In this document: piece after piece, positions 17,425 to 26,325 of the stretch
Layout: each line of letters begins with the position of its first letter
Position numbering within the stretch: the stretch's first letter is position 1
NCBI GenBank assembly: GCA_020859985.1
Contig: JAJBVD010000027.1
Coordinates: 15,252 to 79,251, forward strand
Reading direction: 5' to 3'
DNA: 64,000 bases
DNA from: Clostridiales bacterium
Lineage (GTDB): Bacteria > Bacillota > Clostridia > Lachnospirales > Lachnospiraceae
Notes under the pieces: generated by a model
The model's input: only the letters and a program-made list of their open reading frames with translations
What the model was told of the DNA's origin: nothing
Databases searched by the model: none
Made by a program: the position numbers and the translations under genes

Positions 17425-20061
17425 TTATTTCTTAGAAACAATTATTTTCCTTAAGAAGTCTACCGGAATAATAAGCAAGGCCAATAAAATGGACACTACC
17501 AATGCTTTTTCGTTAAGCATCGTCGTATTGAACACCTTTCCACCAAATTCAATAATAACGGTCTGCAAAATAAAGATGGAACCCATAACTAATATAAAAT
17601 TCCTATTCTCCCCAATGTTTTCAAACAAATTCAGTTTCTCAGACCGTGTGTTTAAGCTATTAAAAATAATGGAATAAATAAAAAACGCAAACATAAATGT
17701 CTTTTTATATAATTCCGGATTCGCGCAATTAACAGGAGTAACAAAAGCTGTTATCCCACCAATATTTTCCAATATCAATATGGCGCCTAAAGTAATAAAC
17801 ACAGAGCTTGTTCCTATTGCCGATTTAATGTACCCCGTCAGAATATTATCGGTTCTCAGGGCCGGCTTGTCCTCCATATATCTTTCCAGAATTGGTTCAC
17901 CACCAAATGCCATTGCCGCTAAAGTATCCATAATGAGATTAATCCATAAAATTTGAACAATGGAAAACGGTTCTGTCCAGCCTAAAATTGGAGCAATAAT
18001 ATTCATCAAAAGTGTGCTGATATTAACTGTTAGTTGAAAAATCAAAAATTTTCCGACAGACTTGGCCATGGTGCGACTGTTAAGCACACAGTTCTTTATT
18101 GATCTCAGACTGTTATTTAAAATAATAACGTCTCCCGCTTCCTGAGCCACAGCTGTTCCATCTCCCATTGCAAAACCAATATCTGCCTGCTTCAATGCCG
18201 GTGCATCGTTAACGCCATCTCCAGTCATTCCACAAACCTGATCCATTTGCTGTGAGACCTCCACCAGTCTTTTTTTATCAAGAGGTTTCGCTCTGCTGAC
18301 AACCCGAAGACGAGGAAGCGCCTTTTTCAGTTCTTCATCTGACATTGCATCAAGAAGCTCGTGCGTTAACACAATATCATTCTTCTCGTTCTTTAAAATT
18401 CCTGCTTCTTTTGCAATTGCTACTGCAGTTTCTTCTGCGTCTCCTGTTACCATTACAACTTGTATCCCTGCTTTGTTTAATTTCTCTACAGTCTCTACAG
18501 CATCGGTGCGTACATTATCCCGTAAACACAATACAGCAAGGAGTATCGTCCTGGATGATTCTATTTTAACAACAGATAGCAATTTCATTGTCCTTTTTGC
18601 TTCAGTAGTCATTTGAGTTTCTACTTTTTGGCGATTATTAGCAGTAAATTCATATATTTCCCCTTCGGGCGATGCAAAATGTGTAATTTGATCAATTATA
18701 TTTTCTGTCGCGCCTTTCCAATATATTACGCCATTTTTCAATTGTACAGTTGCACACTTTTTTTCAGAATCAAAACCACTGATACTCTCTACTTGCCCTG
18801 AATCATTTTTTGAATCAACGTAACCATTATTCAAAGCATACGACAGCAGCGCTCGATCCATATTGTTGCTCCCGATTGCTTTTCCTTCTGAAACTTTTGC
18901 AAGATTGTTAAGCGTTATTGCTTCTATAAACTCTTCATTCCGAATAGCGTCAACGACTTTGCCATCACCGGTAATAAACTCAACTACAGAAAGTGAGCCT
19001 TGAGTTATAGTTCCAGTTTTATCACTGAACAGAATATTCATGTAGGCAGAATCAGAAAATGCAGCTTTATGACTTACCAGAATATTTTCCTTATAAAGAG
19101 ATTCTGTATTCATTGACTGCACCAAACTGTTCATCATTGGAAGTCCTTCCGGTACCGCCATAATCACAATAGATGCCATAAGCATTACTGCCTCTGCCAA
19201 TAGGAGCAAAACAAACACAATTGTTATACTTTCTGATGTGCGAAACAGTGTTAATATTACATGAAGAATGCCGGCTATTGCTGCTGCAGAAACTCCTAAT
19301 TTACCGATTCCTCCAGCTACAGCTTCCAATTTCAGGCTCGATGTATCTTTTCTTTCCTCGTTTTCGTCTTCGGTTAATGATTTGTTGATTTTACCAAGTT
19401 CTGAAGAATCTCCAATTACAGTAGCAACCATATAGCCTTCTCCAGAAGTTACGACAGAGCCCATAAACACCTTAGAACGTGAAGCATAATCCGTGTTCTC
19501 CGCTTCTGATAAATCTTTAGCAGGAATTTTAGTTTCATCCCTGGATTCTCCGTTAAGTGCCGCTTGTGATACTTTTATAGTTCCATCAAATAATATTCCA
19601 TCAACCGGCACTTTGTCTCCTGCCTGAATTAAAACAGTATCCCCTTTCACAATATCACTGGTAAGAATATTATACAGTTTCCCATTTCTTATCACTTTTG
19701 CGTAGGTTTTATTATATTCCTCCTGTAATGCCTCACTTCTTGAAGTGTTTCTATATTCTGATAATGTACTAAACCCTGTCGCCAAAGCTATCGCCAGAAG
19801 AATACTTATAATTTCAACAATATCATTTTCTCCTGCTAGTGCAGGTATAAACATGCCTAATACTGCAAGCGCAACTTTTAACAATAGAGCCGCACACAAG
19901 ACCTTAATCCAGATATCGTTAAATGCATCCAGAAACATACTCCAAAGAGATTCCTGCTCTTTCTTTGCAAGCATATTCGTTCCATACTTTGATTCGCTTT
20001 CTTTTATTTGCTGATCAGAAAGGCCTTTCACCAAAAGGTCTTTTTCTATCTTGTTTTCCAT
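17425..20061 (-). CDS. Ca2+-type P-type ATPase of the Ter block
   Basis: 878 residues from the ATG at 20061, which has GGGAGGAG ten bases upstream; the track's GTG start seven codons earlier overlaps that site. P2-type cation pump. Actuator 'ALNGESRDETK', ion-site helix 'VPEGLPMM', phosphorylation motif 'FSDKTGTITQGS' (Asp about residue 345), hinge 'MTGDGVNDAPALKQADIGFAMG', and 'LWINLIMDTLAAMAFGGEP' in helix 6, where N and D are ligands. The last stretch resembles plasma-membrane/lactococcal Ca2+ pumps rather than Na+,K+ or Mg2+ pumps. About ten membrane segments, final 'PVDFLRKI'. It lies between the terD pair and the biosynthetic genes. TerD proteins bind Ca2+, so a calcium-handling role in the same system is reasonable inference. 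Confidence 0.9.
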   Translation of the reverse strand: MENKIEKDLLVKGLSDQQIKESESKYGTNMLAKKEQESLWSMFLDAFNDIWIKVLCAALLLKVALAVLGMFIPALAGENDIVEIISILLAIALATGFSTLSEYRNTSRSEALQEEYNKTYAKVIRNGKLYNILTSDIVKGDTVLIQAGDKVPVDGILFDGTIKVSQAALNGESRDETKIPAKDLSEAENTDYASRSKVFMGSVVTSGEGYMVATVIGDSSELGKINKSLTEDENEERKDTSSLKLEAVAGGIGKLGVSAAAIAGILHVILTLFRTSESITIVFVLLLLAEAVMLMASIVIMAVPEGLPMMNSLVQSMNTESLYKENILVSHKAAFSDSAYMNILFSDKTGTITQGSLSVVEFITGDGKVVDAIRNEEFIEAITLNNLAKVSEGKAIGSNNMDRALLSYALNNGYVDSKNDSGQVESISGFDSEKKCATVQLKNGVIYWKGATENIIDQITHFASPEGEIYEFTANNRQKVETQMTTEAKRTMKLLSVVKIESSRTILLAVLCLRDNVRTDAVETVEKLNKAGIQVVMVTGDAEETAVAIAKEAGILKNEKNDIVLTHELLDAMSDEELKKALPRLRVVSRAKPLDKKRLVEVSQQMDQVCGMTGDGVNDAPALKQADIGFAMGDGTAVAQEAGDVIILNNSLRSIKNCVLNSRTMAKSVGKFLIFQLTVNISTLLMNIIAPILGWTEPFSIVQILWINLIMDTLAAMAFGGEPILERYMEDKPALRTDNILTGYIKSAIGTSSVFITLGAILILENIGGITAFVTPVNCANPELYKKTFMFAFFIYSIIFNSLNTRSEKLNLFENIGENRNFILVMGSIFILQTVIIEFGGKVFNTTMLNEKALVVSILLALLIIPVDFLRKIIVSKK

Positions 20062-20130
20062 ATTACCTGTTTCTCCTCCCACAGTCCTTTTATATACTCC
20101 ATCAATATATTCGGAATTAAAATATTGAAA

Positions 20131-20158
20131 GAGAGGAGCCAGCTTCTAAACTCCTCTC
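20131..20158 (-). terminator. Hairpin between terD and the Ca2+ ATPase
   Basis: Minus strand GAGAGGAG, 12-base loop, CTCCTCTC, then TTTCAATATTTT. Eight-bp stem with a loose T-rich tail. It probably lowers read-through into the pump and biosynthetic genes, giving more TerD/TelA than downstream products. Confidence 0.5.
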
Positions 20159-20200
20159 CCTGTCACAATAAAGAAACGCAACGTTATCTTAAATAGATTT

Positions 20201-20803
20201 TTATATGTATCTACTGCAGGTTTGACTGATCCCCGGGTCCTTGGTCCCCTGTCCGATTGCACTGAACTTCCACTGTCCATTATATCTGTACACTTCACCA
20301 AATATCATAGCTGTCATTCCGGAATAATTTTCTGTCAGGTTGTATTTACAGATTTCCATATTGTTCCTGGCATCTACAAGACGGATAAAAGCATTCTGTA
20401 TAAGGCCAAAATGCTGGTGCCGCTGAACAGCCTGATAAATATTAACCACAATAACAATTTTATCATATACTGCAGGAACTCTTGCCAAATCAATTATAAT
20501 CTGCTCGTCATCGCCATCTCCTGCTCCAGTCAGGTTATCTCCCTGATGTACAACGGTTCCCGATTTGTGTTTCAGATTTCCAAAATAAACCAAATCAGCC
20601 TTATCTGTAAATTTTCCGTTTTTGAGCAGTATTGCTGATGCATCACAATCGATATCCTGAGTTCCTATACCAAACAATCCGCCCAGAAGACCGCCTGAAG
20701 ATCGTTTTACTTCATCCCATCCAAGTCCAACTACTATTTTGCCCAGACCAGCATTATCTTTAGAAAGACTGACTTTTTGACCTTTTTGTAAACTAATTGA
20801 CAT
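20201..20803 (-). CDS. terD: TerD family protein (second copy)
   Basis: 200 residues from the ATG at 20803 (GGGAGA upstream, 'MSISLQKGQKVSLSK'); the 16 extra residues in the track are not family-like. TerD/CABP fold, a Ca2+-binding beta-sandwich. Ligand loops: 'DIDCDASAILL' (about 50-60) and 'GDNLTGAGDGDDEQIIIDL' (about 87-105). The family end 'GEVYRYNGQWKFSAIGQG' is present. There is an insert 'RSSGGLLGGLFG' before the first loop, as in one TerD subgroup, that is lacking in the upstream copy. Cytoplasmic, linked to tellurite, phage, colicin and general envelope stress in other bacteria. Follows the first terD by about 60 bases. Confidence 0.93.
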   Translation of the reverse strand: MSISLQKGQKVSLSKDNAGLGKIVVGLGWDEVKRSSGGLLGGLFGIGTQDIDCDASAILLKNGKFTDKADLVYFGNLKHKSGTVVHQGDNLTGAGDGDDEQIIIDLARVPAVYDKIVIVVNIYQAVQRHQHFGLIQNAFIRLVDARNNMEICKYNLTENYSGMTAMIFGEVYRYNGQWKFSAIGQGTKDPGISQTCSRYI

Positions 20804-20864
20804 ATTTTTGTCTCCCGTTTTCTCATTGAAAAAATATAATGATAAGCACATTTAATTTGAATAT

Positions 20865-21446
20865 TTACGCAACCTGAATCCCATAATGGCCACAGAGAGC
20901 CGCCAAACCGCCCTGGAAACCACTTCCAATTGCGTTAAATTTCCATTCTCCATCATGTTTATACAGTTCTCCAACTACCACAGCTGTCTCAATGGAAAAA
21001 TCTTCTCCCAAATCATAGTGAATCAGTTCAGTACCATTTGAATCATCCACCAATCTGATATAAGCATTAGAAACCTGTCCGAAATTCTGATGTCTGGATT
21101 CCGCTTCATAGATAGTAACAGTAAACGCAATCTTTTCGATATTTGCAGGAACTTTTGACAGGTCAATCTGAATCTGTTCATCATCGCCCTCACCTTCACC
21201 GGTCAGGTTATCGCCCATATGATTTACCGCTCCACTTGTATGGGAAAGATTTCCATAAAAAACGAACTCTCTGTCTGTCGGGCATTTTCCATCCGCACCT
21301 AACAGAAACGCTGCAGCATCAAGGTCAAAATCAGCACCAGAGTCAAATGCATTTACATCCCATCCCAGGCCAACCAGAATACTTTTCAAACCCGGATTCC
21401 TTTTTGTTAAATCTACTTTTTGTCCTTTAGATAAATTAATTGGCAT
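20865..21446 (-). CDS. terD: TerD family protein (first copy)
   Basis: 193 residues from the ATG at 21446, which follows AGGAGG; the longer track start is rejected because '[15 protein letters not shown]' is the usual family start. Ca2+ loops '[16 protein letters not shown]' (about 39-54) and '[19 protein letters not shown]' (about 77-95) carry the full set of acidic residues. Ends with the usual '[16 protein letters not shown]'. Closest in form to TerD/TerE and Bacillus YceC-E. Paralogue of the next gene downstream. Lies after telA on the same transcript, with a 70-base gap holding only its own ribosome site. Confidence 0.95.
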   Translation of the reverse strand: MPINLSKGQKVDLTKRNPGLKSILVGLGWDVNAFDSGADFDLDAAAFLLGADGKCPTDREFVFYGNLSHTSGAVNHMGDNLTGEGEGDDEQIQIDLSKVPANIEKIAFTVTIYEAESRHQNFGQVSNAYIRLVDDSNGTELIHYDLGEDFSIETAVVVGELYKHDGEWKFNAIGSGFQGGLAALCGHYGIQVA

Positions 21447-21519
21447 TGTATTTACCTCCTTAAAATGTGTATTGATATTTTTTACAGTAGCTGCTCTGTA
21501 TACCAACAGCTACTGCTAT

Positions 21520-22674
21520 TTACTTTTTCGGTGCAGGCATATGATACATCTTATTAAAATCAGCTTTTATAGCCTCCAGTCTGGCCGCATCTTCTACACG
21601 CTTCTTTCTCGCATCTTCCTGAATACGTTTTGTCTCCTCTATACCACTCGTAATTGTGCGCCAGGTTGTTTCCAACGTCTCTACCTGAACCGAACTTCCT
21701 GATACAAGTCTTGCAGTAGATTTTGATACTTCTACAGAATTCTGTGCATTCTTTATCAATAATTCATTCGTCTTTTTATCCAGTGCTGCCATTGATTCTG
21801 CCTGAATTTTCTGTCGTTTAAGCAGGATTGCCTGAGCCAGTGCCTGTTTAAAAACAGGAAGAGTAACAATGAAGGCAGAATTAATTTTTCGCACAAGATT
21901 GTAATTACTGAATTCCATAGTCTTGATCATCGGAATCGACTGCATCGCAACATTTTCAGCAGTTCGAAGGTCTTGTGTACGCTGTTCCATCATATCTAAT
22001 GCCTGATTCAAACTGGTGATCTCAAACTGGATAGACTGATCTCCGGTAGAATCCATTTCCTGCTGTTTTTGAACAATATACGCCTCTATTTCTTTACAAG
22101 CCTGTTCTCCTGCTAATATATATTTCACTAATTCATGATAGAAATTTACATTTGCTTCAAACATTGTATTTAATTTTCTGTTCGATTGTTTGATTTCAGA
22201 TTCGTAACCTTTAAGCTGAACATAAATCTTATCAACTTCATCTCCCATCGTATGATATTTATCCAGAATCTTGTCCAGCTGTTTTTTCATATTTCCGAAA
22301 AGCTTCCCGAAAAATCCAGGGTTTTCTTTAATTTCCTCAATATCAAACTTGTCCATGATTTTTGCGAGAGCATCCAACATTTCACTTGTCTCATTAAGCT
22401 GAGACATATTCATGCTGTTTAAAACTACATCTGACGCTTTGGATATCTCCTCAGCCACGTCCGCTCCAAAATTGACAATGGATTCAAGATTATACACTTC
22501 TATTGTATTTACAATCTTGTCTACTTCCTCTGAATTAACCAGCTTCGTGTTCATTTCTTCTCTGTCAGCCACAATATCATACTGCTTTACTTCTTCGATT
22601 TCATTTTTCACAGCTGGTGATCCCATCGGTGTGACCGTCGCAGCAGTTTCTGGTTTACTAAAATTAAGTCCCAT
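21520..22674 (-). CDS. telA: TelA/YaaN-type toxic anion resistance protein
   Basis: 384 residues, no membrane segment, mostly long helices and predicted coiled coil, as in TelA (KlaA, YceH). Landmarks: 'KLFGNMKKQLDKILDKYHTMGDEVDKIY' (about 128-155, quoted as position only), 'GEQACKEIEAYIVQKQQEMD', and 'VETLETTWRTITSGIEETKRI' near residue 335, the conserved 'TW-TI--GI' of the family. Length is normal for TelA. AGAGAGGG precedes the ATG. It starts five bases after the YceG-like gene, so the two are translated from one message. Physical role in Ter systems is unknown; association with TerD is conserved in Bacillus yce operons. Confidence 0.92.
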   Translation of the reverse strand: MGLNFSKPETAATVTPMGSPAVKNEIEEVKQYDIVADREEMNTKLVNSEEVDKIVNTIEVYNLESIVNFGADVAEEISKASDVVLNSMNMSQLNETSEMLDALAKIMDKFDIEEIKENPGFFGKLFGNMKKQLDKILDKYHTMGDEVDKIYVQLKGYESEIKQSNRKLNTMFEANVNFYHELVKYILAGEQACKEIEAYIVQKQQEMDSTGDQSIQFEITSLNQALDMMEQRTQDLRTAENVAMQSIPMIKTMEFSNYNLVRKINSAFIVTLPVFKQALAQAILLKRQKIQAESMAALDKKTNELLIKNAQNSVEVSKSTARLVSGSSVQVETLETTWRTITSGIEETKRIQEDARKKRVEDAARLEAIKADFNKMYHMPAPKK

Positions 22675-22679
22675 TTTGT

Positions 22680-24956
22680 TTACCCTCTCTTAAAAAATTT
22701 TTCACGCCACGTATGACGCGTATTAACTGGTTTAAAACTGCTCAATTCAGGAACCTGCATATCGTATTTGTATTCGCCAACCTGATGTTCTTCCATCATA
22801 TTTTTATTAAAATATTTTTCAACGCTTTGATAACCTGTTGGCACAAAAAACAAAACATCAAAGCCTATCAGATTTAAAAATGTACACACAATAGTATCTT
22901 CCAGCGAAATTACCTTTTCAGTAACATTAATATAAATCAGTTTCGGATTTTTCTTTGTAAAATCAAACTTTTGTATCAATCTTACAATCTCTTTTGGCAA
23001 ATTCAAAACCTGTGCTATTACAGTGTATTCGGTCCCATTTTCTCCAATTCCCTTAACTGCCTTCCGTCTTATCAGTTCCCCCAACCTGTCAAGCATAAAA
23101 TCCTGCATTTCTTCCCGTAGAATTCCATATGGATATTTGGGGTGATTCTTTATTTCACCGGTCTTCAGCTTACCATTTTTATAAAATTCTGCCACATAAG
23201 GCTTCATTGGATTCATATCCGTCGAAGTAATATATGGAACGCTTTTGATTACCAGTGTATCTTCCGTGATTAACTCCTTAACTGTATCCCAATAGGAAAC
23301 AATTAAACCATCTTTCACTCCGGAAACTTTTGCGAAAATTACAGGAATATTTACAATATCATCCGTCACGCTGAAACTCGGTCGATATTTCAGTTCCTGA
23401 TCCCATAAAATACGAATCTCCTCATACATAGTCTGCAAACATATCACATTTGCTTTTCTATACTGTTGATTTCTATAGATGCCAGTATCATGATACAATA
23501 AATTATCCAAATCTCTTTCTGCATGGTAAGCAGTTGTACCAATCCTTGTCTGTGAGCTGTCCTCCGGATATTCCGTTATCTCCATGTTTTCAGGATAATT
23601 AATCTCATACAGCAGTTTGTCGTCAAGGCAGCATTTGAGATTTCTATTCGGGCATAAAATCACTACATCCACCGGCGTACGTGCCAGAAAGCGCATAAAC
23701 ATTGCCTCATTGTCATCCTTGCAGCCACCCAAGTATATAAAGCAGCTAATATCCCGCATCTTCCAATTTTTAAATAATACTGCTGAATATCGTTTTAACC
23801 AGCAAAGTAAATATACAGCTTTGTTTATTAACCTGTGTAAATTCTGTTCTCCTTTCTGTGATTCAAAAAGTACAGTATCCACAAATGCTTTCCGGATAAT
23901 ACGCTGCAGTTGAATATTAAAGGAACTTGAAATATTCCCAGCCAAATCCATAATCAGCTGATCTGCCTTTTCATAGCTTCCTTTTCGTCGAATTTCCGTT
24001 ATTTCCTCCGGGTTGGGTTTAGTTATGTTATGGTTCACAATTACAATTTTTCTATCTGACCTTTTTAATTCCTGCTGCATTTGATGCAGTTCCTGCGCAT
24101 AAGTATTCCTGTCTTCAACTCCATTGATTCTCAGAAAACAATTATAGAAAAATCTTTCATCACTGCCGCGCAAAGCAGGCTCTTTCTTTATATCTTCAAT
24201 TCCCTTTCCCGTCATCCAGGCATTCGTACAATTAGCAATCGAAGGCATACTTCCATATAATCGTTCTCGATCCGCATCCTGCTTCATTTCTTCCCGCAGC
24301 ATTTTAATACAATACTCTTTCGGAAATGGTTTCATGTCTGGAATTGACAGATTATATGAAAGAGCAGAATCTCGATCTGCTTTAAGGTAAGCATCATCTC
24401 CATTGTATTGCAGCAAGACTACATCGCATCCAGCATGTGAGAGAATAGAAATCAGTATCAGTTCATAATTGCTGATATTTCCCTCATAAAGTATTTTTGG
24501 AATACAGTTCCCTCCCAATAAGCTTACGATTCTCTCAAATTTATAATACAGCCAGCACATGAACTTAATGTAAGCATTTTTCAGCATTGCATCTGTTTTC
24601 CCACTCTTCCTCATGGAATCCAACGCAGTATAAAGAGCTTCAGATATATTTTCCGTTTGAGATTCATTCATTCGCGGCAGCCATTTTTTCAGCTTTTCTG
24701 TAATGAATTGTTTATTCATCTGGAAGTCAAAACCCATTATTTCACTATAATAAGCCAGATTATTCTCTGTGGGATTAGAGATTCTCCCCTCAATCACAAC
24801 ACCTTTTTTTCTCGTTTCGTTATAATATGTTTTTATAAAAGCAGCTATTTCATCGGAATATCCATTGATCCTGTAAAAATATACCCCCTTTTCCCTCCGT
24901 AAATTAAGTTCTTTAAAATAATCATTCAGGTTTTGTATCTTTTTGTGTTCTAACAT
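22680..24956 (-). CDS. YceG-like component of the Ter biosynthetic module
   Basis: 758 residues. Resembles Bacillus YceG ('putative component of biosynthetic module'), which sits next to TelA in Ter operons. There is no clear catalytic motif. Landmarks: 'DAMLKNAYIKFMCWLYYKFERI' (about 120-140) and 'NCIPKILYEGNISNYELILISIL' (about 149-171), a stretch suggestive of a nucleotide- or sugar-handling Rossmann-like region, 'GCDVVLLQYNGDDAYL', and a C-terminal half with 'LIQKFDFTKKNPKLIYINVTE' and 'FLNLIGFDVLFFVPTGYQSVEKYF'. The repeated 'D-V-V/F-x-P' style strands suggest two similar halves. The ATG has AAAGTGG upstream. Located 56 bases after the Lgt-like gene and five before telA. Function unknown. 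Confidence 0.8.
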   Translation of the reverse strand: MLEHKKIQNLNDYFKELNLRREKGVYFYRINGYSDEIAAFIKTYYNETRKKGVVIEGRISNPTENNLAYYSEIMGFDFQMNKQFITEKLKKWLPRMNESQTENISEALYTALDSMRKSGKTDAMLKNAYIKFMCWLYYKFERIVSLLGGNCIPKILYEGNISNYELILISILSHAGCDVVLLQYNGDDAYLKADRDSALSYNLSIPDMKPFPKEYCIKMLREEMKQDADRERLYGSMPSIANCTNAWMTGKGIEDIKKEPALRGSDERFFYNCFLRINGVEDRNTYAQELHQMQQELKRSDRKIVIVNHNITKPNPEEITEIRRKGSYEKADQLIMDLAGNISSSFNIQLQRIIRKAFVDTVLFESQKGEQNLHRLINKAVYLLCWLKRYSAVLFKNWKMRDISCFIYLGGCKDDNEAMFMRFLARTPVDVVILCPNRNLKCCLDDKLLYEINYPENMEITEYPEDSSQTRIGTTAYHAERDLDNLLYHDTGIYRNQQYRKANVICLQTMYEEIRILWDQELKYRPSFSVTDDIVNIPVIFAKVSGVKDGLIVSYWDTVKELITEDTLVIKSVPYITSTDMNPMKPYVAEFYKNGKLKTGEIKNHPKYPYGILREEMQDFMLDRLGELIRRKAVKGIGENGTEYTVIAQVLNLPKEIVRLIQKFDFTKKNPKLIYINVTEKVISLEDTIVCTFLNLIGFDVLFFVPTGYQSVEKYFNKNMMEEHQVGEYKYDMQVPELSSFKPVNTRHTWREKFFKRG

Positions 24957-25012
24957 AGGTATTTTCCACTTTCAGCTACTTTTATTACTAATCCGCCCTG
25001 ATAACAAACCTC

Positions 25013-25768
25013 TCATTCAGCATCTGCTACAGGTGGTACACCATGTTTTCTGTTCACAGGCAACAATTGAAAAAGATAGTATGCAAGAACAATAATTGAA
25101 ATCCATTGAGATGTCGAAACCCCAAACAAGGATCCTCTAACCTCGTCTCCTCTGAAAAACTCAATAGCAAAACGAAACGCCGCATAAGAGACCAGATAAA
25201 CACGTAACAGATCATTTGCCCAATTGTGATTCTCAATAAAGAGAAGTACAGCAAACATTAAAAATTCAAAAGAGGATTCGAACAATTGTACAGGAACCCT
25301 GTTGATTTCCAATATACCAAACAATGTAATTGTCTGATTCAATTCAATCCCGTAACAGCAGCCGGCAAGGAAACATCCAATACGCCCAAATCCGTGAAAC
25401 AATGGAAATGCCGGCGTTGCAAGGCGAAACACACGTTTCCTCAAATCCAAATCTTTTCTCGTATAGAAAAGAAGAACAAATACAACACCAAACAATCCGC
25501 CGTAAAACACAAAGCCGCTCTCCGGAATCAGTAGTAATAAATTTATAATCGAAAAATTACTAATCAGCCACGGTATCTGTGTTAAGGCAAACAGTATTTT
25601 ACTTCCTGCGTAACAGCCAGCCACACATAACGCCAGCATTTTAATAAATTCCGAAAACTGAATTTCATATTTTCTCAGGCGAAAATATATAAATATCATG
25701 GCAGCAAATCCGCCAATAAACGCCATTACAGAATACGATGAAAGAACGATGTAAATGTATGGATACAT
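25013..25768 (-). CDS. Divergent Lgt-like prolipoprotein diacylglyceryl transferase in the Ter block
   Basis: 251 residues, about seven membrane segments. Lgt fold: signature 'HGFGRIGCFLAGCCYGI' (about 125-140) corresponds to the 'GR-G-F-N-E---G' box of housekeeping Lgt. Here the box Arg is kept, but the Asn is Cys and a CC pair replaces the Glu region, as in a separate Lgt-like clade. 'PVQLFES' and 'FAIEFFRGDEVRG' are also present. Housekeeping Lgt moves a diacylglyceryl group onto the lipobox cysteine. The gene starts right after a cysteine-rich lipoprotein gene, so a dedicated enzyme-substrate pair is a reasonable inference. Whether it keeps transferase activity is not shown. AAGGAG precedes the ATG. 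Confidence 0.85.
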   Translation of the reverse strand: MYPYIYIVLSSYSVMAFIGGFAAMIFIYFRLRKYEIQFSEFIKMLALCVAGCYAGSKILFALTQIPWLISNFSIINLLLLIPESGFVFYGGLFGVVFVLLFYTRKDLDLRKRVFRLATPAFPLFHGFGRIGCFLAGCCYGIELNQTITLFGILEINRVPVQLFESSFEFLMFAVLLFIENHNWANDLLRVYLVSYAAFRFAIEFFRGDEVRGSLFGVSTSQWISIIVLAYYLFQLLPVNRKHGVPPVADAE

Positions 25769-25782
25769 ACGGCTGCATCTCC

Positions 25783-26325
25783 TTAATCAATGCCCAGGAA
25801 GTATTCAATATCGTCAAGCTCCAGTCGTATTATGTCTCCCATACCAAAACACCCCACACAGCCTCCGACGCACCCTGCAAGATTTCCCGAATCATTAGTT
25901 CCACAGGTAACCCCTGCCGAACCCCCTTCCGTAACTTTTCCAGAACTGATGCATCCTGCATAGCAGGATTTTTGTTCTCTGCAGCTGGTGTAATACTCCG
26001 TATCACATGCTACTATATTGAAGCTTTCATCAATTTCCTCATCAGAGTCCGACGAGCTGCAGTAAGACAAAATTTTACAGGATTGTGGCCAAAGACAGCT
26101 GTTACATCCTTTTCCCGAATTTAAGCATCCCCCTATACCCGGAATAGAGATTCCCCAAGATTTATAGCCAGAGCCAGATTCGCTTCCGCACTTGAGAGTT
26201 TCGCAGGAAGAACCGCCACATCCGCTCACACAAAGTAACGCAAAACAGAAAATGCAAAATATTAATAATGTAAACAGTTGTTCTCCTCTGGAACTCTTAT
26301 CCAGATTCTTTAGTTTCTTTAACAT
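25783..26325 (-). CDS. Cysteine-rich predicted lipoprotein, first gene of the Ter block
   Basis: 180 residues; family not recognised. Basic start, membrane segment 'LFTLLIFCIFCFALLCV' and lipobox 'LCVSGC' with Cys near residue 36. The mature part has 16 cysteines counting the lipidated one, in short spacings (CGGSSC, GCNSC, SCYAGC, GCVGGCVGC) among Gly and Ser, plus an acidic patch 'SSSDSDEEIDES' and an acidic tail. It could bind metal or form disulfides outside the cell. GAGGAG lies before the ATG. A promoter at 26408-26436 makes it the first gene of the long minus-strand run, directly before the Lgt-like gene. The coding assignment rests on the lipobox, ribosome site and position. Confidence 0.75.
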   Translation of the reverse strand: MLKKLKNLDKSSRGEQLFTLLIFCIFCFALLCVSGCGGSSCETLKCGSESGSGYKSWGISIPGIGGCLNSGKGCNSCLWPQSCKILSYCSSSDSDEEIDESFNIVACDTEYYTSCREQKSCYAGCISSGKVTEGGSAGVTCGTNDSGNLAGCVGGCVGCFGMGDIIRLELDDIEYFLGID

